A DNA stretch of 64,000 bases. Origin: Streptosporangium canum (lineage in GTDB: Bacteria; Actinomycetota; Actinomycetes; Streptosporangiales; Streptosporangiaceae). The notes under the pieces are model-generated. The model was given only the letters and a program-made list of their open reading frames with translations, searched no databases and was not told the DNA's origin. Both the position numbers and the translations under genes were made by a program. Shown here piece by piece: positions 16,835 to 24,697 of this stretch. How positions within the stretch are numbered: position 1 is the stretch's first letter; every line of letters starts with the position of its first letter. The DNA lies in contig NZ_FOQY01000033.1 of the NCBI RefSeq assembly GCF_900113865.1, positions 38,995-102,994 of the forward strand, written 5' to 3'.

Positions 16835-17207
16835 GGCTGGGGCGGCACCTGGGTACCGCAGCTGGTCGGCGTCTTCGGCGCCGGGATGGTCGCCGCCGCC
16901 TTCTTCTCCGCCGATCCTGCCGGCGGCCTCCCGCCGGGGACGCCCCTCGGCCCGCCCACGAGCATGAGCACGCCCGAGATGGTGCACTTCCTCGTTTCCG
17001 GGGTCACCTTTCCTGCGCTGATCGCCGTGTGTTTCGCGTTCGGCCGGCGGTTCGCGGCGGCCGAACGCCGCGGCTGGGCTGCCTTCAGTATGGTGACCGG
17101 CGCGCTCTTCCTGGTGGCCTGGATCTCGATCTTCGCGATGCAGGGGTCCCAGGTGGCTGATGTCGCCTTCGCCCTCGCCATCGCGCTCGTCCTGGCCTGG
17201 ACACACC
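16835..17207 (+). pseudogene. DUF998 membrane protein fragment
   Basis: In frame with 16589, the segment from about residue 83 reads GGTWVPQLVGVFGAGMVAAA, then GLPPGTPLGPPTSMSTPEMV and three hydrophobic helices. This is the C-terminal half of a DUF998 protein. The first helices are missing and the last helix runs into unrelated sequence at about 17207. The function of the family is not established. Confidence 0.5.
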
Positions 17208-17210
17208 CGA

Positions 17211-17426
17211 CTACCCTGTTCTGTCCCATGAGGCCGGGTACGCGGCCGGCGGGTGAGGGGCCGCCGAGTGCGATGTGTGCTCGGTGCTGATGCCCAGGCT
17301 GGTGAAGTGGGTGTGGGCGCGGTGCCAGAAGGCGGCGGTCTGTTCGATCCCGTCGAGCAGGATTTCGGTGCAGGCCAGGCGGCGTGGATATTCGGCGAGT
17401 TTGTCCGATCTCCAGGTGTGCCACAC
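17211..17426 (-). other. Short open frame, possible gene fragment
   Basis: Translation MWHTWRSDKLAEYPRRLACT then EILLDGIEQTAAFWHRAHTH looks protein-like for about 50 residues and then turns to low-complexity sequence. I do not recognise it. It may be the tail of a regulator or recombinase. Confidence 0.25.
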
Positions 17427-17480
17427 AGGCGATCTACAGCCTTGAAGGCTGACTTGTCAGATAGGGAAGGTTTTGTCGGA

Positions 17481-19094
17481 ATGCGCACTTTGCGAGCGAC
17501 CCTTCTTATTCTCACTGCGGTCCTGACCTGCGCATGCGGGCCGAAGGGTCAGCCGGTGCGCGGTACCCCGTCGGCCGCGGCTTCCAGTGCTCCATCCTCG
17601 GCGCCGCCCTCCACCCCAGCCGCGACAGGGGGGAGATATGTGAGCGAGGGCATGGCCGGTTTCTACATCGCCACCCCCTTCAGAATCGAGGTGCAGGCCA
17701 TCGATCGGCACGCCAAGCTGACCGTGTTACGCATGGAGATCATGACCACGGCGACCACCAACACCGCTGGCGACTTCGGCTACGGCACTCTGCCGACCTC
17801 CTTCGCCAGGTTCAGGTTGTTCGACCCGATCGGCAAGAAGACATACTTCACCCTGCGCGAGAACGACAGCAACGGCGACGCCTTCGGCACCAGGAACCGC
17901 AAAGCCGCTTTCGACTATCCCGAGGACTTCGTGCCAGGCGTGCGCTACCCGGTCGAGGTCTACTTCCCGCCGCTTCCCGCCACCGCCAAGACGATGTCGA
18001 TCGTGCCCGACCTGCCGATGGGCCCGATGACCGGCATCCCGGTCACCGACGGCGACGCTGAGCCGACCGCCCGTGAGCGCAGCTCCTCTGACCTGCCGAA
18101 GACCGGCGACTCGTTCCAGTGGCCCGTCGTCGTGCCGAACGGGGAGATCTGGTCAAGCGTTTCCGACCTGAACGAACTGGTGGAGACACCGGTGATGACC
18201 ACCACGCAGGCGGGCGACACGGAGACGATCGGCCTGCGCACCGACGTACTGTTCGCCTTCGACAAAGCGCGTCTGAGCACGAAGGCGGCGGCCGTACTCG
18301 ATGACGTGGTCGAGGAGACCAGACGACGGGCCGACCCCGCCAAACCGCCCATCACGATCACCGGTCACACTGACAACAAGGGCGACGACGGTTACAACCA
18401 GACGCTGTCGGTCAAGCGGGCCGAGGCGGTGCAGAAGTATCTGGCCGCCAGGCTCGGCAGCGACTACCAGTACAGACCGGAAGGCAGGGGTGAGAGCGAC
18501 CCGATCGCCAAGAACGAGAAGCAGGACGGCAGCGACGATCCCGCAGGGCGGGCCAGGAACCGCCGCGTAGAGATTTCCTATTCCATCAAGCAACAGGGCC
18601 CGGACGTGACCATCACCACGAGCCCCTCCGCCGGCCAAGTACGCGGCTCCACCGTGGCGCCGGCCCCCTTCCGTGCCGATCCAGGAGCGCGGGTGGCCGG
18701 TTTCACCTGGTCGCTCCGCAGCCGGCTGGACCAGCTCAAGGTGGACGTGCTGCCGCTCTATCGTGACGGCGCCTACGTGGTGGCCTCCTTCGACATAACC
18801 AAGGCCAACGACGGCACGTTCGTCCCGTTCCCCGCCCCCTTCTCCGGGTGGGACCACCCGTTCTCCGCCGGCTCCGATTTCGGCGCGTTCATCCTCGTCG
18901 ATCCGGCCACCAAGGCGCGCTACCACCCGCTCAAGATGTACACGGAGTTCGTCGAGAACTTTGTGCCCGCCCTGGATGCAGGCGAGACCAGCAGGGCCTA
19001 CGTCTACTATCCCGCCCCGCCCGACGACCGCACGAGCATCACGCTGGAGGTGGCCAACGGAGGCGTCTACCCGGGAGTCCCCATCGAACGCTGA
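17481..19094 (+). CDS. OmpA-domain lipoprotein-like protein
   Basis: 537 residues from ATG 17481 with GGAAGG upstream. A short signal (TLLILTAVLTCAC, possible lipid-attachment Cys) is followed by a Pro/Ser/Ala linker and a beta-rich domain (about 50-190). An OmpA/MotB-like peptidoglycan-binding domain lies at about 250-375 (DVLFAFDKARL, ITITGHTDNKGDDGYNQTLS, GRARNRRVEISY). A second beta domain resembling the first follows (about 400-537, WSLRSRLDQLKVDVLPLYRD). It probably sits on the outer face of the membrane bound to the wall. It is monocistronic between fragments; the role is unknown. Confidence 0.8.
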   Translation: MRTLRATLLILTAVLTCACGPKGQPVRGTPSAAASSAPSSAPPSTPAATGGRYVSEGMAGFYIATPFRIEVQAIDRHAKLTVLRMEIMTTATTNTAGDFGYGTLPTSFARFRLFDPIGKKTYFTLRENDSNGDAFGTRNRKAAFDYPEDFVPGVRYPVEVYFPPLPATAKTMSIVPDLPMGPMTGIPVTDGDAEPTARERSSSDLPKTGDSFQWPVVVPNGEIWSSVSDLNELVETPVMTTTQAGDTETIGLRTDVLFAFDKARLSTKAAAVLDDVVEETRRRADPAKPPITITGHTDNKGDDGYNQTLSVKRAEAVQKYLAARLGSDYQYRPEGRGESDPIAKNEKQDGSDDPAGRARNRRVEISYSIKQQGPDVTITTSPSAGQVRGSTVAPAPFRADPGARVAGFTWSLRSRLDQLKVDVLPLYRDGAYVVASFDITKANDGTFVPFPAPFSGWDHPFSAGSDFGAFILVDPATKARYHPLKMYTEFVENFVPALDAGETSRAYVYYPAPPDDRTSITLEVANGGVYPGVPIER

Positions 19095-19164
19095 CCGGCC
19101 GACAGCTCACCAGGACGCTTCCGGACACGGCGGCACAGACGCCAGTTCACGCTGTTGAAGGTGA

Positions 19165-19482
19165 TCAGCATGACAGGAAACGCTCGGACGGATCGGGCGT
19201 ATCCGTGGCGCGGGCCGGACGACGCCTCAGCTCCAGCAGCAGCCGATCGTCATACTCCACCGGGTCATAAACCCCGTCGGTATCGGCCGGCAGAGCGCCC
19301 GACAGCGCGCACAACTCCAGCAGCTGATACCAGTCTCTCCCCGATCGCGCCAGGCGCGACATGTCGATGCCCAGCACCAGCCCGACGTGCCCCAAGGTGA
19401 TCTCGGCTACCAGCCGCTGAAACCCCGCACGGCCTACCGCGCTCGCTGCGGACTCGCCCAGATCATCGTCGATCACCATCAC
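19165..19482 (-). pseudogene. Large serine recombinase N-terminal fragment
   Basis: VIDDDLGESAASAVGRAGFQ and LVLGIDMSRLARSGRDWYQL, then VYDPVEYDDRLLLELR, match the resolvase catalytic domain of the recombinases encoded by IS607-like or RDF-independent elements. The start with the catalytic Ser and everything after LELR are missing. Confidence 0.6.
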
Positions 19483-19543
19483 CCGATAGGCCCGCCCACC
19501 CGCTCGACTACCTCGGCCGGCCGCAACAGCCCTTCACGGCCGA

Positions 19544-19823
19544 TCATCGGTGTCGAGCCGGACTCGACCATCGGGCACCCCCGCCGAGGATGGACGCCAT
19601 CCGGTAGGCGGCGTAGGAGTCCGGTTTGCGGCGGCCGCGGTTGTAGCGCTGGGTGGTGCCGGAGAAGCCGCGGTCGATGTAGATCCGGTCCGGCTTCGAC
19701 GCCAAGGGCGCACAGTTGCTCGGTCTGCACGATGACGTCCTGCCCGTTGGTGGAGCAGCGGGCGTAGCCGACCCGTCGTTGGCCGTCCATGGCCGGTGAT
19801 TGTCCCGCATGGCCCTCCGTCAC
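19544..19823 (-). pseudogene. Serine recombinase N-terminal fragment, frameshifted
   Basis: MDGQRRVGYARCSTNGQDVI (catalytic Ser in CSTNGQD) continues to QTEQLCALGVE. The next part, DRIYIDRGFSGTTQRYNRGR, lies in a different frame, so a one-base shift occurred near 19705. The rest of the gene is absent. Confidence 0.65.
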
Positions 19824-19959
19824 CGGGACGGCGCCCGGAACACCACTGAAAGTTGCTGTGAGCTAGATCACGGTTGAGGTTGACCTTGGGTCAGGGTGGA
19901 AGCTCGTCGCAGCGGCACGACGCCGACCGGACATAACAGATTCGAAGGAGCAAACCACC

Positions 19960-21528
19960 ATGTCCATCACCCTTTCCGACCAGGACAAGAGCACCCTGCG
20001 GACCGCCGCATACGGCGCGGTCTCGTTGGTTGCCGCTGCCGGTGCCGCCGGCGGCATGCCGCAAAAGATCGCCACCGACGGCAGCATTGCCCTGGCGTCG
20101 GCGACCGGCCTGATCGGGCACGTGCTCGGCGACAGGTCAAAGAGCATCAAACTGGACAGCAAGTCCGTCGCCGCACTCGCCGACCAGGTGCTACCGACCC
20201 TGACCGCAGCGGTGACCCTGCTCGAGAAACAGGCTCCGGCAGAGGCCGACAACTTCCGCAGCATCGTCCTGCTCGCCATCGAACCCGCCCAGATCCGTCA
20301 TGGCCACCCCAGCCCCGCCATGGCCGAGATGGCCCGCAAGATCACCGCCGCCCTCGATGCCGCCGGGGTGGCCACCGCGGACAGCGGGGCTGTGCCGGCG
20401 GCTGCTGCCAGGCAGGATCGCCCGGAGCTGCAGAAGGCGCTCGAGGAGATCGTCGATGACGGTTTCGTCGGGGTGTCGCTGCGCGTGCACGATGCGCGGG
20501 GCGAGTGGGTCGGCAGCGCCGGGGCGGCCGAGCTGGGTGGGGCCGCGAAGCCGCCGACGAACGGGCATGTCCGGATCGGCAGCAACACCAAGACCTTCAC
20601 CTCGACCCTGGTGCTGCAACTGGTGGCCGAGGGCAAGGTCGAGCTGGACACCCCGGCGGCGGACTACCTGCCCGAGTTCGGGCTGGACGAGCGGATCACG
20701 GTGCGAATGCTGTTGCAGCACACCAGCGGGGTGTTCAACTTCAGCGGCGAGGTCTACGACGACGGGACGGTCGTGCTGGGGATCCCCATGCCCTACGGCC
20801 CCGCGGGCGCAGAGTGGCTGGACAACCGGTTGAAGACCTACCGGCCGCAGGAGCTGGTGGAGCTGGCGTTGTCCAAGCCGGCGCGGTTCGAGCCGGGGAC
20901 GGGCTGGAGCTATTCCAACACCAACTACGTGCTGGCCCGGCTGCTGATCGAGAAGGTCACCGGCCGCACCTACGCCGAGGAGATGCGGCGGCTGATCCTG
21001 GGGCCGCTCGGGCTGTCGGGCACTGTGGTGCCGGACGCCTCGCCGGAGATCCCCGAACCGCACGCCCACGCCTACTATCGCCACGAGGACGGCGGGGAGC
21101 AGAAGACGATCGACATCACCCGCCAGAACCCCTCCTGGATCTCCAGCGGCGGTGACATGATCTCGACCACTCAGGACCTTCACACCTTCCTCTCCGCGCT
21201 GCTGGGCGGCAAGCTCCTGCCGGCCTCGCTGCTGGCCGAGATGTGCACCCCGCACCCGACGGGCATCCCGAACATGGACTACGGCCTGGGAGTGTTCGTG
21301 CTGACCACGGACGGCGGCGGCACCCTCATCTCCCACAACGGAGCCGCCGTGGGCCACGCGGCGCTGATGTACAGCACACCCGACGGCAGCAAGACCCTGA
21401 CCGCCGCGCTGAACTGCGTGGACGACGCCGACTTGTCCATCGCAGCAGCGTTCCAGAGGGCCCAGCAAAGGCTCCTTGACGAGGTGTTCTGCGGCGGGCA
21501 GGCCGATCCGGCTCAGCCGACGGACTGA
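19960..21528 (+). CDS. Serine beta-lactamase/DD-peptidase-type protein fused to an unrelated N-terminal domain
   Basis: 522 residues; AAGGAG lies ten bases before ATG 19960. Residues 1-140 (LSDQDKSTLRTAAYGAVSLV, then DGSIALASATGLIGHVLGDR) look like a self-contained small actinomycete protein. From about 152 a class C beta-lactamase-type domain begins: nucleophile S-x-x-K in GSNTKTFTS, Tyr-Ser-Asn in GWSYSNTNYV, and the HNG triad equivalent in LISHNGAAVGHA. Such enzymes act on D-alanyl peptides or esters outside the membrane, yet no clear signal peptide is present. The two parts may have been joined by deletion. Confidence 0.8.
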   Translation: MSITLSDQDKSTLRTAAYGAVSLVAAAGAAGGMPQKIATDGSIALASATGLIGHVLGDRSKSIKLDSKSVAALADQVLPTLTAAVTLLEKQAPAEADNFRSIVLLAIEPAQIRHGHPSPAMAEMARKITAALDAAGVATADSGAVPAAAARQDRPELQKALEEIVDDGFVGVSLRVHDARGEWVGSAGAAELGGAAKPPTNGHVRIGSNTKTFTSTLVLQLVAEGKVELDTPAADYLPEFGLDERITVRMLLQHTSGVFNFSGEVYDDGTVVLGIPMPYGPAGAEWLDNRLKTYRPQELVELALSKPARFEPGTGWSYSNTNYVLARLLIEKVTGRTYAEEMRRLILGPLGLSGTVVPDASPEIPEPHAHAYYRHEDGGEQKTIDITRQNPSWISSGGDMISTTQDLHTFLSALLGGKLLPASLLAEMCTPHPTGIPNMDYGLGVFVLTTDGGGTLISHNGAAVGHAALMYSTPDGSKTLTAALNCVDDADLSIAAAFQRAQQRLLDEVFCGGQADPAQPTD

Positions 21529-21694
21529 GCACCTGTGACCCGCACGCTTCGAGGGGCGGCCCCCTTCCGGTCGTGCATCAGGGAGAACGCGAACCGGGGC
21601 CACGCCGAGCTGGGCGAACTCGGCCTGGCCCGTCCATGCGCTCGGCTATGGTCTGCCTGGTCGCCAGGTTCGAGCACAAGGCAGGATTGTGCAG

Positions 21695-22477
21695 ATGAAC
21701 GGAGTCACGATCGGGCAGGCGGCGGCATTCGTCGGCGTCACGGTGAAGACGGTGCGGCATTACCACAAGCTTGGCCTGGTGAAGGAGCCGGAACGCGACA
21801 GCTCCGGCTACCGGCGGTACGGATCGGCCGATCTGCTGCGGCTGGTGCAAGTCCGGACGCTGGCCGCCGCCGGGGTGCCGCTGGCCGAGATCGGACCCTT
21901 GCTCGACGCCGATGCCGTGCTGTTCGCCGCCGCGCTCGCCGACGTCGAGCGGCAGCTCACCGAACGGATCGAGGAGTTGATCGCGCGGCGTGACACGCTG
22001 CACCGGCTCGCTGACGGCGACCGGGCTCTGCTGGGCGACCGCGCTGTGGCGCTGCTGGAGCGGATGTCCGGCCTCGGATTCCCCGCAGAGGAGGTGGCGG
22101 CCACCAGAGAGGGCTGGGTGCTGGCCAGAGCCCTGGTCCCCGAGGGCTTCGACGACTACCTCACCCATATCGAGCACGCCCTCGAAGACACCCGGTTCGT
22201 CGCCTTGATCAAGCGCGCAACCGAAGCCGCGTCCTGGGAACCGGACGACCCCCGCATCGCCGAGCTCGCCACCGCCATGGCCAACCACTTCCTCGCCAAC
22301 CCCGAACAGCTGAAGATCGTGACCGGTCTGCAAGCCCGCACCGAGGCCGCGACCCGATACACGCTGATCGCCCTCCACGGCGAAGAGCAGGGATCGGCCG
22401 CGGCCCGGGGGGTCACGCTCGTCGAGACCAAGCTCCGCGCCGCCGGCATCCATATCCCCAGACCAGACACCCGCTGA
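21695..22477 (+). CDS. MerR-family transcriptional regulator
   Basis: About 260 residues. MerR HTH at the start (TIGQAAAFVGVTVKTVRHYH, then KLGLVKEPERDSSGYRRYG), a coiled-coil dimer helix at about 80-115 (DVERQLTERIEELIARRDTL) and a helical C-terminal effector domain (about 130-255) of the TipA/antibiotic-binding size. ATG 21695 is chosen over GTG 21689. No adjacent target operon is evident. It may act on the beta-lactamase-type gene upstream or on itself. Confidence 0.85.
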   Translation: MNGVTIGQAAAFVGVTVKTVRHYHKLGLVKEPERDSSGYRRYGSADLLRLVQVRTLAAAGVPLAEIGPLLDADAVLFAAALADVERQLTERIEELIARRDTLHRLADGDRALLGDRAVALLERMSGLGFPAEEVAATREGWVLARALVPEGFDDYLTHIEHALEDTRFVALIKRATEAASWEPDDPRIAELATAMANHFLANPEQLKIVTGLQARTEAATRYTLIALHGEEQGSAAARGVTLVETKLRAAGIHIPRPDTR

Positions 22478-22677
22478 CCGCGCCGTGCCCCGGTCCATCG
22501 GGGGCCCGGTAGCAACCGGCCCTCCTGGCGTTCTCCCGTCATGACTACGGCTTTTCGACGAGCGTGGTGTTCGTGGTTCGAGCCCGTCTGCGGGGCCGAC
22601 CCCCCAAACGCGGCCGAGCCGGTGAGCTCTTGCGGCGGAAGGAGGCCCCGTGGATCGCTGGGGTCGCGAACGTTGAC

Positions 22678-22725
22678 TTTGTCGCAACCAATGACGCATC
22701 CTATTGCTACAAAGCTTGCGACAAA
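22678..22725. promoter_or_regulatory. Operator of the membrane protein/GntR operon
   Basis: The arm TTTGTCGCAA (22678-22687) and its exact complement TTGCGACAAA (22716-22725) are 28 bases apart, with a third half-site-like TTGCTACAAA at 22704-22713. TTGACT at 22672 could be a -35 box. The right arm abuts the ribosome binding site AAAGGAGG. The GntR protein encoded at 23544 is the likely ligand. Confidence 0.65.
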
Positions 22726-22734
22726 GGAGGCGCT

Positions 22735-23547
22735 GTGACCCGCGAACCGCTACCGGACACCGGCCCGCCGACGCGCACGACCGATCTGCGCATGGCGGGC
22801 GAGTGGCTGGCCCGGCACGACCTGGCCGACACCCACCCGACCCCGCTGCTCGCCAGCCGGCTGGCGGTCCGCAGACGCGCCCGCCTGGCCACTTACGTCA
22901 TCCTGGCCGCGCTGATCATCGTGAGCGCCCTCGCCGCCACTTCCGCTTTCGGCGGCCTCCAGTCGCGTCGCCCGCTGCCGCTGCTGGCCCTGGCCGCGTC
23001 GGTGGCCGGGCTGCTGCTGGCACAGTCGCTGCTCGACCGGTGGGTGCGACGCGTCGACCAGCGGGCGGGCGCGACGCTGTCGCGCAGGGCCGCCCATACG
23101 ATCCAGCCCGGCTGGCAGGCCGTGCTCGGCCGGCCGTACGCCGTTTTCGCCGTCGCCACGTTCGCCGGTGCGCTGGTGCTGGCCGCAAGCGCCCTGGCCG
23201 TTCCCGACCCCACCGTGCGGCAACCGGCCGTCGTCGTGCTGATCGGCCTGCTCGGCGCGACGGCCATCACCGCCCTGCAGCTGCGCCACCCGCTCAGTTT
23301 CCCAGTCGTGGCGGAGGACGAGGAATCGCTGGCCGCCGACGTCATCATGCGCGTCGAGGACGCCCGCGAGCTCACCACGCCGAACGTGCAGTGGTCGCTG
23401 CCGGTGGTGCTGGTCGGCACCGCGCCCGGCTGGTGGAATGCCGCCGCGGTCGCCTACCTGCTCCTGAGCCTGGCCGCGTGCGTCGCGCTCCATGCCAGGA
23501 CGCCGTCGTGCGCGACGGTGGCCCGGCGGGCCATGAGCGTCCGATGA
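22735..23547 (+). CDS. Four- to six-helix membrane protein, GntR-linked
   Basis: 270 residues from GTG 22735 with AAAGGAGG four bases upstream. Hydrophobic segments lie near 55-75 (YVILAALIIVSALAATSAFG), 85-105, 135-160 (AVFAVATFAGALVLAASALA), 170-190 and 240-260. An early segment TTDLRMAGEWLARHDLAD precedes the first helix. I do not recognise a family. It overlaps the GntR gene by four bases, so the two form an operon controlled by the operator at 22678. YtrA-type regulators commonly control small transporters or cell-envelope proteins. Confidence 0.7.
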   Translation: MTREPLPDTGPPTRTTDLRMAGEWLARHDLADTHPTPLLASRLAVRRRARLATYVILAALIIVSALAATSAFGGLQSRRPLPLLALAASVAGLLLAQSLLDRWVRRVDQRAGATLSRRAAHTIQPGWQAVLGRPYAVFAVATFAGALVLAASALAVPDPTVRQPAVVVLIGLLGATAITALQLRHPLSFPVVAEDEESLAADVIMRVEDARELTTPNVQWSLPVVLVGTAPGWWNAAAVAYLLLSLAACVALHARTPSCATVARRAMSVR

Positions 23548-23921
23548 TCGTCATCGATGCGGCCTCGCCGGTACCGCCGTTCGAGCAGCTGCGGGCCCAG
23601 CTCGCCCGGCAGATCCAGGACCGCACGCTGGCCGTGGGCGCCCGGCTGCCGACCATCCGCCACCTGGCGGCCGACCTCGGCCTGGCCGTCAACACGGTCG
23701 GCCGGGCCTACCGGGAGCTGGAGGAGGCGGGGCTGATCGAGACGCGCGGGCGGGCGGGCTCGTTCGTGTCGGCCGCCGGCCAGGAAGGCCGGGAGCGGGC
23801 CCGCCGGGCCGCCGCCGACTACGCCGCCGTGATCGCCAGCGTCGGCCTCGACGCGGCCGAAGCGCTCCGCATCGTGCAGGCGGCTCTGGCGGCCGGCGCG
23901 GCGGCACCGGCCTCGCCATGA
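23544..23921 (+). CDS. GntR-family regulator, YtrA type
   Basis: 125 residues starting at ATG 23544 inside the upstream stop (ATGA). Winged HTH at about 10-75 (PFEQLRAQLARQIQDRTLAV, then LPTIRHLAADLGLAVNTVGR and YRELEEAGLIETRG). A short C-terminal helix pair replaces the usual effector domain, as in YtrA regulators. It likely binds the inverted repeat at 22678-22725 and autoregulates. Confidence 0.88.
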   Translation: MIVIDAASPVPPFEQLRAQLARQIQDRTLAVGARLPTIRHLAADLGLAVNTVGRAYRELEEAGLIETRGRAGSFVSAAGQEGRERARRAAADYAAVIASVGLDAAEALRIVQAALAAGAAAPASP

Positions 23922-24106
23922 CCGCGACCCGGCCGCGGGGACCAGGCCTTCCCGGGAGTTCCTCGTGTCCGTGTGAACGGAGGCGTATGTACACGCGAGA
24001 AGGGTCTGCCGCGGCAACAGCAGACCCCTCGCAACCCTTGATCCGTGCCTGGTCAGGACAGAAGCGACATCAAAGGGGCTCACCAAAGCGAGCGCTCGAC
24101 AAGCTT

Positions 24107-24125
24107 CCCCACGCGTGTGGGGATG
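24107..24125. repeat. Solitary hairpin resembling a type I-E CRISPR repeat
   Basis: CCCCACGCGTGTGGGGATG has the stem and GGGGATG tail of actinomycete type I-E repeats. No second copy at spacer distance and no cas gene was seen, so it is at most an orphan; a simple terminator hairpin is the alternative. Confidence 0.25.
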
Positions 24126-24186
24126 CCTTGCTTGGACGTAAGCATGCAGGCTCGCCGGCCCTCGGTGAAGCCACCTGACGGCCGTT

Positions 24187-24261
24187 TGAGCATCTTTGAA
24201 CTGCCCTGAACTTCTTCGAACAGCACCGAACACCTGTGAACGCCACCGAACGACGACGGAC
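24187..24261. repeat. Seven to eight phased 10-bp repeats (YYGAAC)
   Basis: TGAAC/CGAAC/CGGAC recurs exactly every 10 bases at 24197, 24207, 24217, 24227, 24237, 24247 and 24257, with a weaker TGAGC at 24187. One unit per helical turn points to cooperative protein binding on one DNA face. A related array lies at 49310. Confidence 0.6.
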
Positions 24262-24362
24262 GGTGAAGGGCACGTGGAGGGCGGGCGGGCCGGATTTATG
24301 GCTATTCGTCTGAATTCAGACTTCGATCTCAAGGGGGGACCGTTGCGCCATCATTGCTCTAT

Positions 24363-24516
24363 GGGGTCCCGGCAGCAATGGCGGAAAATCCAACGAAACT
24401 GGCATTGACCTGTGGTTTCTTCGCAGCAGGCCGGACGGCCCAAGCTGAATCATCTTCCTGTACACGCAGGTCAGGCCCTACTTCGTTGGATTCACGGCCG
24501 AAACTACGAGGACCCC
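24363..24516. mobile_element. 154-bp miniature element, GGGGTCC family
   Basis: Left end GGGGTCCCGGCAGCAATGGC; right end on the complement GGGGTCCTCGTAGTTTCGGC. Both continue with ATCCAACGAA and GACCTG at matching distances. There is no coding capacity. The flanks TCTAT and TCCCG do not form a target duplication. Related ends lie at 35598, 38983, 39117 and 45801. Confidence 0.6.
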
Positions 24517-24697
24517 TCCCGGGGGCTGGAACGCGTTTTCCGGCCCTCGGCCCGTGCGCCCGTCGAGAGCGTTATACACGCCATACGTCCGAAATATGGG
24601 GATTTGCAGGGTTCCCCGCCCCTCATGTCGATGTCACCGTTGGGGCAGCCCTGGCCGGCCACGGCTCCTTGCGCTTGCGGACAAGGAGTCATCGCGT

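Noticed and set aside
24107..24125. CRISPR array
   Set aside because: Only one repeat-like unit, no spacer-repeat periodicity and no cas genes in the window.
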